Assembly (NCBI GenBank): GCA_009699465.1
Contig: WLOE01000006.1
Location: forward strand, 1-34,585
Source: Actinomycetota bacterium
Lineage (GTDB): Bacteria; Actinomycetota; Actinomycetes; S36-B12
DNA length: 34,585 nt
Direction of reading: 5' to 3'
This document shows, one piece after another, positions 19,877 to 28,696 of the stretch. Position 1 is the stretch's first letter. Each line of letters starts with the position of its first letter. Both the position numbers and the translations under genes were made by a program. The notes beneath the pieces are model-generated. The model ran no database searches. It saw nothing but the letters and a program-made list of their open reading frames with translations, and had not been told where the DNA came from.

Positions 19877-20050
19877 GTGCCAGTACCAAAGCGGAAGACT
19901 TCGCGAGCCAACACCCGTCACCGTCGTTCACAGTGGAAAACCACTGTTCCCAACCTCGTGACTTGCACGCGCTGCCAGTCAAAGCGTCTTGCACACACGG
20001 CGTGCCCAACATGCGGTACGTACGCCAAGCGCCGCGTCCTGGACGTCTAA
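19877..20050 (+). CDS. rpmF: 50S ribosomal protein L32 (not in supplied ORF track)
   Basis: GTG start: MPVPKRKTSRANTRHRRSQWKTTVPNLVTCTRCQSKRLAHTACPTCGTYAKRRVLDV, 57 aa; AGAGGAAAG RBS; zinc-type CxxC pairs. Confidence 0.95.
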   Translation: MPVPKRKTSRANTRHRRSQWKTTVPNLVTCTRCQSKRLAHTACPTCGTYAKRRVLDV

Positions 20051-20057
20051 TACCCAC

Positions 20058-21056
20058 ATGACCACGGTTGCCCTAGATCTCCTTGGCGGAGATGGGGCTC
20101 CTGGAGTCGTTGCGGATGCGGCAGCAACATTGCTGTCGAATACCGCGAATACAGGCCTTCGGCTTGTCTTAGTTGGTCCAGTCGATGTCGCGCGCGATCA
20201 ATTAGTAGCCCGCGGTGTCGATCTCAGCCGCGTCACGCTGCTTCCTGCCACCAGCGGGGTCAGCATGGATGCCAGCCCGCTTGAAGTAGTACGTCAAGAC
20301 GCCCAGCGTGAAGTTGCGGAAACTACAGTTGTGGTGGCAGCTCGCGCGGTGCGCGATGGCATAGCTGATGCGTGGGTGTCCGTTGGTCACACAGGTGCGT
20401 CGGTTGCATCAGCAGTGCTGACCTTGGGTCGAATCACCGGAATGCAGCGCCCAGCACTAGCTGTGGTTGTACCTGCGCTTGCTTCCCCAGTCGTTCTTCT
20501 TGATGTGGGTGCTACGACCACTGGTTCTGTGGGCGCCCTTGAACAGTTTGCAATTGCTGGTCACGCTTTCGCAGTAGCTGTGGGTGTTTCCAGCCCACGC
20601 ATTGGACTGCTCACTATCGGTTCTGAATCGGGCAAGGGTGATGAACTTCGCGTTGAAACGGATGCGCACCTCGCCACTTCTTTGCCGGCGCGTGGCCTCA
20701 ATTACGTCGGTCCAGTTGAAGGCTTTGACGTGACTCGTGGAAATCGCGCACAGGTCATCGTCACCGATGGCTTCACCGGAAATATCGTGCTGAAGAGCAT
20801 TGAAGGTGCGGCTGCTTGGGCTGCACATCAAATTGGTGTTGCCTACGGAGATTCGGGGCCGGCTCGCGGTGTGATTCGTCATGCAGCTGCTGGCGACTTT
20901 GCCGGTGGCTTACTGCTCGGCGTTGAAGGTGTCACTGTTGTTGGCCATGGTGCAGGTACAGCTGCGCAAGTAATTGGTTGTGTTGAGCTCGCGCGCCGTG
21001 CAGTTGAACAGAACCTCATTGGAAATATCAGTACTGCCATGGCGGAACTTTCATGA
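20058..21056 (+). CDS. plsX: Phosphate acyltransferase PlsX
   Basis: TTVALDLLGGDGAPGVVADAA, VSVGHTGASVASAVLTLGRITGMQRPALAVV, VTDGFTGNIVLKSIEGAA. ATG 20058, 7 nt after rpmF. Confidence 0.93.
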   Translation: MTTVALDLLGGDGAPGVVADAAATLLSNTANTGLRLVLVGPVDVARDQLVARGVDLSRVTLLPATSGVSMDASPLEVVRQDAQREVAETTVVVAARAVRDGIADAWVSVGHTGASVASAVLTLGRITGMQRPALAVVVPALASPVVLLDVGATTTGSVGALEQFAIAGHAFAVAVGVSSPRIGLLTIGSESGKGDELRVETDAHLATSLPARGLNYVGPVEGFDVTRGNRAQVIVTDGFTGNIVLKSIEGAAAWAAHQIGVAYGDSGPARGVIRHAAAGDFAGGLLLGVEGVTVVGHGAGTAAQVIGCVELARRAVEQNLIGNISTAMAELS

Positions 21057-21274
21057 TGAGTGTTGTCCAAGCCGCGTTCAATCGAGTATTTGGACGCGAA
21101 GTACTTCTTCGAGGGGATACGCCACTTTCATCCTTAGGTACCTGGAATGAATACGCTGTCTATATTGCAACTGCACTGCACGAATCAACGGGTGCGATTT
21201 TTACTGATGAAGAACTGTCTTCAGTAACCACCGTTGGCGACCTTTTAATGGTGTTGGAAAAGAGTGCGGTATGA
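21053..21274 (+). CDS. Acyl-carrier-protein-like protein, apparently lacking the canonical DSL attachment motif
   Basis: 73 aa; [45 protein letters not shown] aligns with ACP helices II-IV (TTVGD match) but reads LGTWN where ACPs have LGADS. Located plsX-acp-rnc. Confidence 0.75.
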   Translation: MMSVVQAAFNRVFGREVLLRGDTPLSSLGTWNEYAVYIATALHESTGAIFTDEELSSVTTVGDLLMVLEKSAV

Positions 21275-21981
21275 CCATTGAATTAACAGATGAGCGCGTC
21301 GAACAATTGACAATCCTTCGCGCGGAGTTAGGTGTAGAGGTCTCCGACGAACTTTTACATCTTGCCCTCATCCATCGCTCTTATGCCTATGAACAAGGCG
21401 GTATTCCGCACAATGAACGCCTTGAATTCCTTGGGGATTCCGTTCTTGGAATTGTTGTGACTGATGAGTTGTATCGACGTTTCCCTGATCTTGCAGAGGG
21501 GCAACTTGCAAAAATTCGTGCTGCTGTTGTCAATGCCCGAGCGCTCGCTGATGTCGCTCGAGCTATTGGGCTTGGCTCGTTCATATTGTTAGGCCGAGGA
21601 GAAGTCACTACAGGTGGAGATGACAAGTCATCAATTCTCGCCGACAGTATGGAAGCTGTGATTGGTGCGATGTATTTATCCGCAGGCCTCAATGGTGCTG
21701 GTGATTTTGTCCACCGTATTTTTGATCCATTGATCACAGCTTCTGCTGACCTTGGAGCGGGCTTGGATTGGAAAACTTCCTTGCAGGAAGCCGCTGCGGC
21801 AGCAGAGCACGGTCTACCTGAATATCTCGTTGAGGATTCTGGTCCTGATCATGAAAAAGAATTTGTTGCTCGGGTGATCGTTGGCGGTCAAGTTCTCGGT
21901 ACTGGCATTGGACGATCAAAGAAGATTGCCGAGCAACAAGCAGCCGAAGCGGCATATCGCGCACTTGTCCACCATGCCTGA
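21271..21981 (+). CDS. rnc: Ribonuclease III
   Basis: [59 protein letters not shown]-terminal ds[24 protein letters not shown]. Confidence 0.96.
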   Translation: MTIELTDERVEQLTILRAELGVEVSDELLHLALIHRSYAYEQGGIPHNERLEFLGDSVLGIVVTDELYRRFPDLAEGQLAKIRAAVVNARALADVARAIGLGSFILLGRGEVTTGGDDKSSILADSMEAVIGAMYLSAGLNGAGDFVHRIFDPLITASADLGAGLDWKTSLQEAAAAAEHGLPEYLVEDSGPDHEKEFVARVIVGGQVLGTGIGRSKKIAEQQAAEAAYRALVHHA

Positions 21982-22816
21982 GCTGCCAGAAGTTGAGGTT
22001 GTTCGCCGAGGTGTTGATGCCTGGGCGACTCATCGTGAAATTACCAAAGTAGAGGTTCTTCACCCTCGAGCAGTCCGTCGACAAGTAGATGCTCTTGCTG
22101 GTGAACTTCTTGGCCAGCAATTTCATTGTGCATCGCGTCGTGGAAAGTATTTGTGGTTGCCATTGACAAATGAACGCTCGTGTCTCGTTGTGCATTTGGG
22201 CATGAGTGGGCAGTTGTTGATGCAGCCACCAGAAGTAGTCAGTGAAAAGCATCTGCGCGTTCGGATTTCTTTTGCTGATGATGATCATGAACTTCGTTTT
22301 GTGGATCAGCGAACGTTTGGTGGCATGCATACCGATGAGTTGATTTCAGATTCCTTAGGTGGGTTGATTCCAGCGCAAGTGGCGCATATTGCCCGTGATC
22401 CTCTTGATCCTGACTTTGACCAGGCTCTCGTCGTGCGTCGTGTGCACGCCAAGGATGTTGAAATCAAGCGCGCACTCCTAGACCAAGGCCTGGTTTCAGG
22501 TATCGGAAATATCTATGCCGATGAGTCACTGTGGCGGGCAAAGGTCCATGGAAATAGGCGTGCCAGCAACCTTTCAGCGAGAAAACTTAAGGAAATCCTC
22601 GGCCATGCGGCCACGGTGATGCAGGAAGCCTTGAATCAAGGGGGAACGAGCTTCGATTCGCTCTATGTCAATGTCAATGGGGAGTCTGGGTATTTCAGTC
22701 GTTCGCTCAACGCCTATGGCCAAGAAGGGCAACCGTGCCCGCGATGTGGAAGCCAAATCGTGCGGGAGAAGTTTATGAATCGTTCCAGCTTCTCGTGCCC
22801 TAAGTGTCAGCGCTGA
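21974..22816 (+). CDS. mutM: Formamidopyrimidine-DNA glycosylase
   Basis: [36 protein letters not shown]-terminal zinc finger [26 protein letters not shown]. Confidence 0.96.
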   Translation: MPELPEVEVVRRGVDAWATHREITKVEVLHPRAVRRQVDALAGELLGQQFHCASRRGKYLWLPLTNERSCLVVHLGMSGQLLMQPPEVVSEKHLRVRISFADDDHELRFVDQRTFGGMHTDELISDSLGGLIPAQVAHIARDPLDPDFDQALVVRRVHAKDVEIKRALLDQGLVSGIGNIYADESLWRAKVHGNRRASNLSARKLKEILGHAATVMQEALNQGGTSFDSLYVNVNGESGYFSRSLNAYGQEGQPCPRCGSQIVREKFMNRSSFSCPKCQR

Positions 22817-22841
22817 ATCGTCACCGGTGAAAGTATGGGAA

Positions 22842-23114
22842 TCAAGAACTGAATATGCGCAGGAGTTCACCGATTTTGTGATTCGCTTCCGCCGGATGTC
22901 TAAAACGAAGATCCGGCTGAACTTTGTAGGTATTGCGGCGTCCGACCTTGCTGGTCGTCACATAGCCGACCTCTTCCAGGTCATGCAAAATTCCCTGAAC
23001 GGAGCGCTCGGTAATACCGACGGCCATCGCAATGTCTCTGATTCTCGAACCGGGATTACCGGTGAGATGTATCAGGACATGGGCGTGATTTGTAAGAAAT
23101 GTCCACTGTGACAT
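22842..23114 (-). CDS. Winged helix-turn-helix transcriptional regulator (small MarR/ArsR-like)
   Basis: MSQWTFLTNHAHVLIHLTGNPGSRIRDIAMAVGITERSVQGILHDLEEVGYVTTSKVGRRNTYKV; ATG 23114 preceded by AAGGAG. Confidence 0.83.
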   Translation of the reverse strand: MSQWTFLTNHAHVLIHLTGNPGSRIRDIAMAVGITERSVQGILHDLEEVGYVTTSKVGRRNTYKVQPDLRFRHPAEANHKIGELLRIFSS

Positions 23115-23170
23115 CACTGACTCCTTTCAACAGGAAAATTATATACATGAATTTTAATACTAGCAATGTT

Positions 23171-23194
23171 ATACACGTAAAAAAATACGTGTAT
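23171..23194. promoter_or_regulatory. Putative operator: ATACACGTA-AAAAAA-TACGTGTAT
   Basis: Perfect 9-bp inverted repeat in the AT-rich divergent region, overlapping a TATTAT -10-like element before the methyltransferase start. Confidence 0.6.
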
Positions 23195-23195
23195 T

Positions 23196-24029
23196 ATGTA
23201 TCGTATGAATATTGGTGAATACGAAGATTCAATTTCGGCAGCCTGCCTGATTCCCACGATGCCTTATCCGGCTAATCACTTCGCATTTCGTCATGTGATG
23301 AAGGCATTGCCCGAGCAGGAAGGGACATCGATCGTGGAGATCGGCGTCGGTATGGGAGGCGCAATTCCACTGTTTGCGGGAGCCGGCTTTACTTTCGCAG
23401 GCATTGATCGAGACATTGACTGCGTCGAAAGTAGTAGCCGAGAGTTATGTGAGGCTGGTCAAGATCCTCATCGCATTGTTCAAGCCGACCTGGAGGATTT
23501 AGCGTCATTATCGAGATTGCCGGATAGTGCACACTTCGACGCTTTGATCGCTATGGGCGTGTTTCCTCACCTCAGCTCGGTTAGGCAGGGGATTCTCAAT
23601 GCAGTAAGTCTTGTGCGTCCGGGGGGACACCTCTTCCTTGAATTTCGAAATGCACTCTTTTCACTTGTAACTTTTAACCGATACACACAAGAATTCATCT
23701 GCGATCGACTTCTTGTGGATGCATCGTCAAAAGTCCGGGCAGCGGTGAATACCGAATTGCAGAAGCGACTGAATCTCCAGATTCCATCAGGGGTGATTCA
23801 CCCTGAGGCCTTTCATGTGCCATTCGAGATTGTCGATCTCGCCCATGATCTTGGGCTTACGAATCCGCGGGTGATTCCGTTCCATTTCCACGCAGGAATG
23901 CCTGCTATCGAAGAGGAAGTCCCACAGTCATACCGACTGGATTCAGTGGCCCTTGAGGATGATTCCTCAGGTTGGAAGGGGCTGTTCCTGGCGTCGGCTT
24001 TTCTTCTACATGCTCAACGACCTGAATAA
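23196..24029 (+). CDS. Class I SAM-dependent methyltransferase
   Basis: SIVEIGVGMGGAIPLFAGAGFTFAGIDRD (motif I), QADLEDL, ALIAMGVFPHLSSVRQGILNAVSLVRPGGHLFLEF. Alternative ATG at 23205. Confidence 0.85.
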   Translation: MYRMNIGEYEDSISAACLIPTMPYPANHFAFRHVMKALPEQEGTSIVEIGVGMGGAIPLFAGAGFTFAGIDRDIDCVESSSRELCEAGQDPHRIVQADLEDLASLSRLPDSAHFDALIAMGVFPHLSSVRQGILNAVSLVRPGGHLFLEFRNALFSLVTFNRYTQEFICDRLLVDASSKVRAAVNTELQKRLNLQIPSGVIHPEAFHVPFEIVDLAHDLGLTNPRVIPFHFHAGMPAIEEEVPQSYRLDSVALEDDSSGWKGLFLASAFLLHAQRPE

Positions 24030-24031
24030 AA

Positions 24032-25003
24032 ATGTCGATGGATATCTGGTCTCTAGCTTTCGACAACCTACTTTCAATTCCGGTTCTGTGTTTCGTGCTG
24101 GGCTTCGTTGCGACTCGCGTGAAATCCGACTTGCAATTTCCAGACAGCGTGATGAAGTTTTTAACGTTCTACTTGCTCCTTGCGATCGGCATCAAAGGTG
24201 GAGTTTCACTCCAACAATCTGAATTCACCGAAGTCGCATGGCCGGTGATCGCAACTATTTTTCTAGGCATCGTCTTACCGATTTGTGCGTTCGCCGCATT
24301 AAGGTTTCTCACCAGGCTTGATCGGCAAGATCGAGGAGCGATCGCAGCTCACTATGGATCTACATCATTAGTGACGTTTACGGCAGCGCTTGTATTCCTG
24401 GAAACTGCGGATATTTTCGTCGAGGGTTACGTCGTCACTTTGCTTGCCGTGATGGAAGTTCCCGGAATCATCGTTGGGCTCATGCTGGCCGGATCGCACA
24501 GTCGAAAACCTCGTGAGCTAAGTGCGAGTGCGCGCGAAGTGCTCACGAGCCCTTCGATTGTGCTTCTTGTCGGTGGTGTAGTCATCGGTTGGGCCGCGGG
24601 TCCTGAACGCTTCAAGAGCGCCGAACCATTCTTTGCGGACATTTTCATCGGAATGCTGAGTCTGTTTTTACTCCAAATGGGTGTGACTGTTGCAAAACGC
24701 ATCTCGTCGTTTGCCTCTGCTGGGCCAGGGCTAGTTCTCTTTGCTGTGTTGTTCCCACTCGTAGCAGGGTCGATAGGTGTGTTTGCAGGTTTGGCTGTAG
24801 GTCTAGGTGCGGGAGGAGCCTGCATGCTTGGCGTGCTGTGTGCTAGCGCCTCGTATATTGCAGCGCCGGCCGCTGTACGACTAGCCCTCCCTAGGGCCAA
24901 TGAAGGCCTGGCGATCACCTGCAGCTTGGCGATTACATTTCCCATCAATATGGTCGTGGGAATCCCATACATGGTCTTTCTCGCGCGAACCCTTGTGGCC
25001 TGA
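24032..25003 (+). CDS. SbtA-type sodium-dependent bicarbonate transport family permease
   Basis: LGFVATRVKSDLQFPDSVMKFLTFYLLLAIGIKGGVSL, AAHYGSTSLVTFTAAL, LCASASYIAAPAAVRLALPRANEGLAITCSLAITFPINMVVGIP; multiple TM segments. Confidence 0.87.
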   Translation: MSMDIWSLAFDNLLSIPVLCFVLGFVATRVKSDLQFPDSVMKFLTFYLLLAIGIKGGVSLQQSEFTEVAWPVIATIFLGIVLPICAFAALRFLTRLDRQDRGAIAAHYGSTSLVTFTAALVFLETADIFVEGYVVTLLAVMEVPGIIVGLMLAGSHSRKPRELSASAREVLTSPSIVLLVGGVVIGWAAGPERFKSAEPFFADIFIGMLSLFLLQMGVTVAKRISSFASAGPGLVLFAVLFPLVAGSIGVFAGLAVGLGAGGACMLGVLCASASYIAAPAAVRLALPRANEGLAITCSLAITFPINMVVGIPYMVFLARTLVA

Positions 25004-25126
25004 AACGCACACGTTTGGAAAGTTCAAACGGCTCGCTCGATTCCAGCCGGGCTGCCGGGCCCTTGAGAGATAGACTTCCAAGACTCGACCTCAGCGCTCT
25101 TCCCCGCGCCTGACCAGCGGAGAATT

Positions 25127-28100
25127 GTGCACCTCAAAAGTATGACCCTGAAGGGCTTCAAGTCCTTCGCGTCTTCCACAACCATGCATTTCGAGCCTGG
25201 GGTCACCTGTGTGGTGGGTCCCAACGGTTCAGGAAAGTCCATCGTTGTTGATGCCTTGGCCTGGGTCATGGGTGAACAGGGTGCCAAGAGTCTTCGTGGC
25301 GGCAAGATGGAAGACGTCATCTTCTCGGGCACCGCAGGTCGAGCACCGCTTGGTCGTGCTGAAGTCTCCTTGACGATTGATAACTCTGATGGGGCTCTAC
25401 CCATTGATTACACCGAAGTCACGATTGCTCGTACCTTGTTCCGCAACGGTGGATCTGAGTATTCAATCAATGGGGCTGCTTGCCGCTTGCTTGATGTCCA
25501 AGAACTCCTCAGTGATTCAGGTATTGGCCGCGAAATGCACGTGATCGTTGGGCAAGGTCAGCTCGACACGGTTCTGCGCGCAACACCTGAAGAACGTCGT
25601 GGCCTGATTGAAGAAGCCGCGGGCGTCCTGAAGCACCGTCGTCGCAAGGAAAAAGCATTACGCAAGTTGGATTCCATGGAAGCCAATCTCACTCGTTTGA
25701 ACGATCTCACCACTGAACTTCGCCGTCAGTTAAAGCCTCTTGGCCGTCAAGCAGAAGTTGCTCGCCGCGCAGTCGTGATCCAAACCGATGCGCGCGATGC
25801 ACGTCTACGTTTGATGGCAGATGATCTTGTGCAGATGCGAGAGGCGCTTGCTGCTGAAGTCGCGGATGAGTCGGCCCTACGTTCGCGTCAAAATGTAGTG
25901 GAAAGCGCATTAGCGGCTTTGCGGGAGCAGGAAACCGCTACTGAGGCGGTGACGCTCGAACAATCTCCACGACTTGAGGCTGTTCAAGAGACTTGGTTCT
26001 CATTGAGCGGTTTACGCGAACGTTTTGTGGGTCTGGTGCAACTGAGTACCGAACGCGTGCGCAATTTGCAGCCAGAAGCAGCCGATGAGAATCCAGGTCG
26101 TGATCCAGAGCAACTCGATGCGGAGGCTCGCACCTTACGAGCCAAAGAGTTCGAGCTCGGTCGTGAAGTTGAAGCATCACGTGATGGGCTTTCTGGAGCA
26201 ACAGTTGCGCGTGCGTTAGCTGAAGAGGCGTTCACCGCTGAAGAGCGTCGGATTGCATCTGTTCAAAAAGCGATCACAGAACGTCGTGAAGCGTTGGTCC
26301 GCTTGAGTGGTCAGGTGAATGCGGCGGCATCCAGAGTCGAAGCGCGCACCCACGAACTTGATCGTTTGCGCGAGTCAATTCGCGAAGCAACATCACGTGG
26401 AGATAAAGCTCAGGCAGATTTTCAAGCCATCGAGGTCCAAGTTGCCGGGCTTGATGAAGGCGAAGTTGGTCTCGATGAACATCATGAGCGAGCTGAAGCG
26501 GCGCTTATAGCTGCCGATGCAGAAGTTGAGCGTTTGCGTGGCATTGAGGCAACAAGTGAGCGCGAGCGCGCTGCATTGAGTGCTCGACTTGAAGCGTTGT
26601 CGATGTCGCTTACCCGCAAAGATGCTGGTGGAGCGTTAGTCGCAGCGTCAGATCGAGTGCCAGGATTTGTTGGACCTCTGGCAAAGCAACTTCATATTGA
26701 CCATGGTGCGCAAGCTGCAGTTGCGGCAGTGCTTGGGGATCTGGCCGATGCTGTTGTCGTGCGAGGCGTGCAAGCAGCCGTAAGTTCATTGGTCTTATTA
26801 AAGGAACAAGACGCTGGCCGAGCCGCGCTCGTAGTAGCCAGTGATGACTTCAACGCGCCACATGAATCACGCCAGAGCGCTCCCGTTGGCGTCTGGCTTC
26901 GCGATCGGGTGCGTTGTGATGATTCACTTCGATCCGTAGTCGATCGCTTACTCGCCGGTGCGGTGCTCGTTGAGTCAGTGGAGATCGCCGCACAACACAG
27001 TCAGTTACACCCCTCACTGGTATTCGTCACTCCTACAGGCGATGTTTTCTCTCGTGATGTTGTGCACGGCGGTTCTCAGAGCACTTTGAGTTTGCTTGAA
27101 GTTCAGGCCGCATACGACGAAACCGAAACTGCATTACAAGAAGCCGTGCATAGTGCGGAACGTGCTCGATTCGACATGGTTGCAGCAAAGCAAGTTCAAG
27201 AAGCTGCAGCAGTATCTGTCGAGCAGGCATTAACGGGCTTACATGAATCCGATGCGCGTATGGCGGCTGTTGCAGAGCAATTGGGCCAGCTAGGTCAGGT
27301 TGCTCGTGCTGCCGCAGCTGAAGCGGATCGACTCTCAGCATCGTTGACCGCTGCTGAGGTTGCGCACGGTACTGACGTTGCGAACCACGAACAGTTACAC
27401 CTTCGTTTGATTGCTGCGCAAGATGAACCCGAAGTAGAAGTCGGAGATGATCAGCGCGAAGCCTTTGCGGAAGCCGCAAAAGCTGCACGTCAATCTGAAG
27501 TAGATGCTCGTTTGGCTTTGCGCACGGGTGAAGAGCGTGTTACAGCCGTAGGTATTCGTGCAGAACAGCTTGAAAGCGCGGCGAATGCAGAGCGCGAGGC
27601 TCGGGTTGCCGCGATTCAACGCCGTGAGAAACGCGCACGTGATCTGGTGACGGCCCAAGCAGTGCTCAGTGGCGCGAAGGCAGCACTTTCACGCATTGAA
27701 GTATCAGTGGCTCAAGCCAGTGCAGATCGTGCACTTGCGGAAAAGCAGCGCAAGGAACGTGATGAATCCTTGGTAGTTGTGCGAGCCAAGATTCGTGAAC
27801 TCACAGCTGAATTTGATTTACTCAAAGATTCGGTTCATCGAGATGAGGTTGCACGAGCAGAGCAGCGGATGCGTATTGAGCAGGTTGTTGATCGCGCAAT
27901 GGAAGAATTTGGGATTGAAGCAGACGTACTTACAGCCGAGTACGGTCCAGACCAGATGGTTCCACCAAGCTTGGTTGTTCCAGGTGACGAAGTTCCGCAA
28001 GACGCTCCAGAACCTCAGCCGTATCCCTTTGTTCGGGTTGAGCAAGAAAAGCGCTTAAAGGAAGCAGAGCGTGGTTTGGCATTACTGGGCAAGGTCAATC

Positions 28101-28696
28101 CATTGGCTCTTGAAGAGTTCAATGCGATGGAAGAGCGTCACCGCTTCTTGTCTGAACAGCTTGATGATCTTCGCCGCACGCGTGACGACCTCCTTGACAT
28201 CATTAAGGAAGTTGATGCGCGCGTTGAGCAGGTGTTCACCGAGGCATACACCGAAATTGAACGCGAATTCGAGGGTGTCTTTAGCCGTTTGTTCCCAGGC
28301 GGTGAAGGCCGATTGATTCTGACTGATCCGAGCAACATGCTCACCACCGGTGTAGATGTTGAAGCTCGTCCTCCAGGCAAAAAAGTTAAGCGTCTTTCAC
28401 TACTCTCCGGTGGCGAACGTTCGCTTACTGCTGTTGCATTCCTCGTGGCATTGTTCAAGGCACGCCCGTCACCGTTCTATGTACTTGACGAAGTTGAAGC
28501 CGCGCTTGACGATGTCAACCTTGGACGCCTCATCGACATCATTGAAGAATTGCGCGATAGCTCACAGTTAATCGTGATCACTCACCAGAAGCGAACGATG
28601 GAAATCGCAGACGCTCTTTATGGTGTTTCGATGCGTGGCGACGGTGTCACACAGGTCATTGGTCAGCGTTTACGTGAGTCTGCAACTGCCTCATGA
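25127..28696 (+). CDS. smc: Chromosome segregation protein SMC
   Basis: LKSMTLKGFKSFASSTTMHFEPGVTCVVGPNGSGKS (Walker A), coiled coils and hinge, LSLLSGGERSLTAVAFLVALFKARPSPFYVLDEVEAALDDVN. Confidence 0.96.
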   Translation: MHLKSMTLKGFKSFASSTTMHFEPGVTCVVGPNGSGKSIVVDALAWVMGEQGAKSLRGGKMEDVIFSGTAGRAPLGRAEVSLTIDNSDGALPIDYTEVTIARTLFRNGGSEYSINGAACRLLDVQELLSDSGIGREMHVIVGQGQLDTVLRATPEERRGLIEEAAGVLKHRRRKEKALRKLDSMEANLTRLNDLTTELRRQLKPLGRQAEVARRAVVIQTDARDARLRLMADDLVQMREALAAEVADESALRSRQNVVESALAALREQETATEAVTLEQSPRLEAVQETWFSLSGLRERFVGLVQLSTERVRNLQPEAADENPGRDPEQLDAEARTLRAKEFELGREVEASRDGLSGATVARALAEEAFTAEERRIASVQKAITERREALVRLSGQVNAAASRVEARTHELDRLRESIREATSRGDKAQADFQAIEVQVAGLDEGEVGLDEHHERAEAALIAADAEVERLRGIEATSERERAALSARLEALSMSLTRKDAGGALVAASDRVPGFVGPLAKQLHIDHGAQAAVAAVLGDLADAVVVRGVQAAVSSLVLLKEQDAGRAALVVASDDFNAPHESRQSAPVGVWLRDRVRCDDSLRSVVDRLLAGAVLVESVEIAAQHSQLHPSLVFVTPTGDVFSRDVVHGGSQSTLSLLEVQAAYDETETALQEAVHSAERARFDMVAAKQVQEAAAVSVEQALTGLHESDARMAAVAEQLGQLGQVARAAAAEADRLSASLTAAEVAHGTDVANHEQLHLRLIAAQDEPEVEVGDDQREAFAEAAKAARQSEVDARLALRTGEERVTAVGIRAEQLESAANAEREARVAAIQRREKRARDLVTAQAVLSGAKAALSRIEVSVAQASADRALAEKQRKERDESLVVVRAKIRELTAEFDLLKDSVHRDEVARAEQRMRIEQVVDRAMEEFGIEADVLTAEYGPDQMVPPSLVVPGDEVPQDAPEPQPYPFVRVEQEKRLKEAERGLALLGKVNPLALEEFNAMEERHRFLSEQLDDLRRTRDDLLDIIKEVDARVEQVFTEAYTEIEREFEGVFSRLFPGGEGRLILTDPSNMLTTGVDVEARPPGKKVKRLSLLSGGERSLTAVAFLVALFKARPSPFYVLDEVEAALDDVNLGRLIDIIEELRDSSQLIVITHQKRTMEIADALYGVSMRGDGVTQVIGQRLRESATAS

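Noticed and set aside
21734-22330. 198-aa minus-strand ORF opposite rnc/mutM
   Set aside because: Antisense shadow of two well supported genes; Q/H/R-rich composition without family resemblance.
24427-24972. 181-aa minus-strand ORF opposite the SbtA-like gene
   Set aside because: Antisense shadow of a membrane protein gene; P/S/A/T-rich, no motif.
25012-25030. CGTTTG-GAAAGTT-CAAACG hairpin after the SbtA-like gene
   Set aside because: Only 6 bp with modest GC and no T-tract; could be a weak terminator but not strong enough to call.
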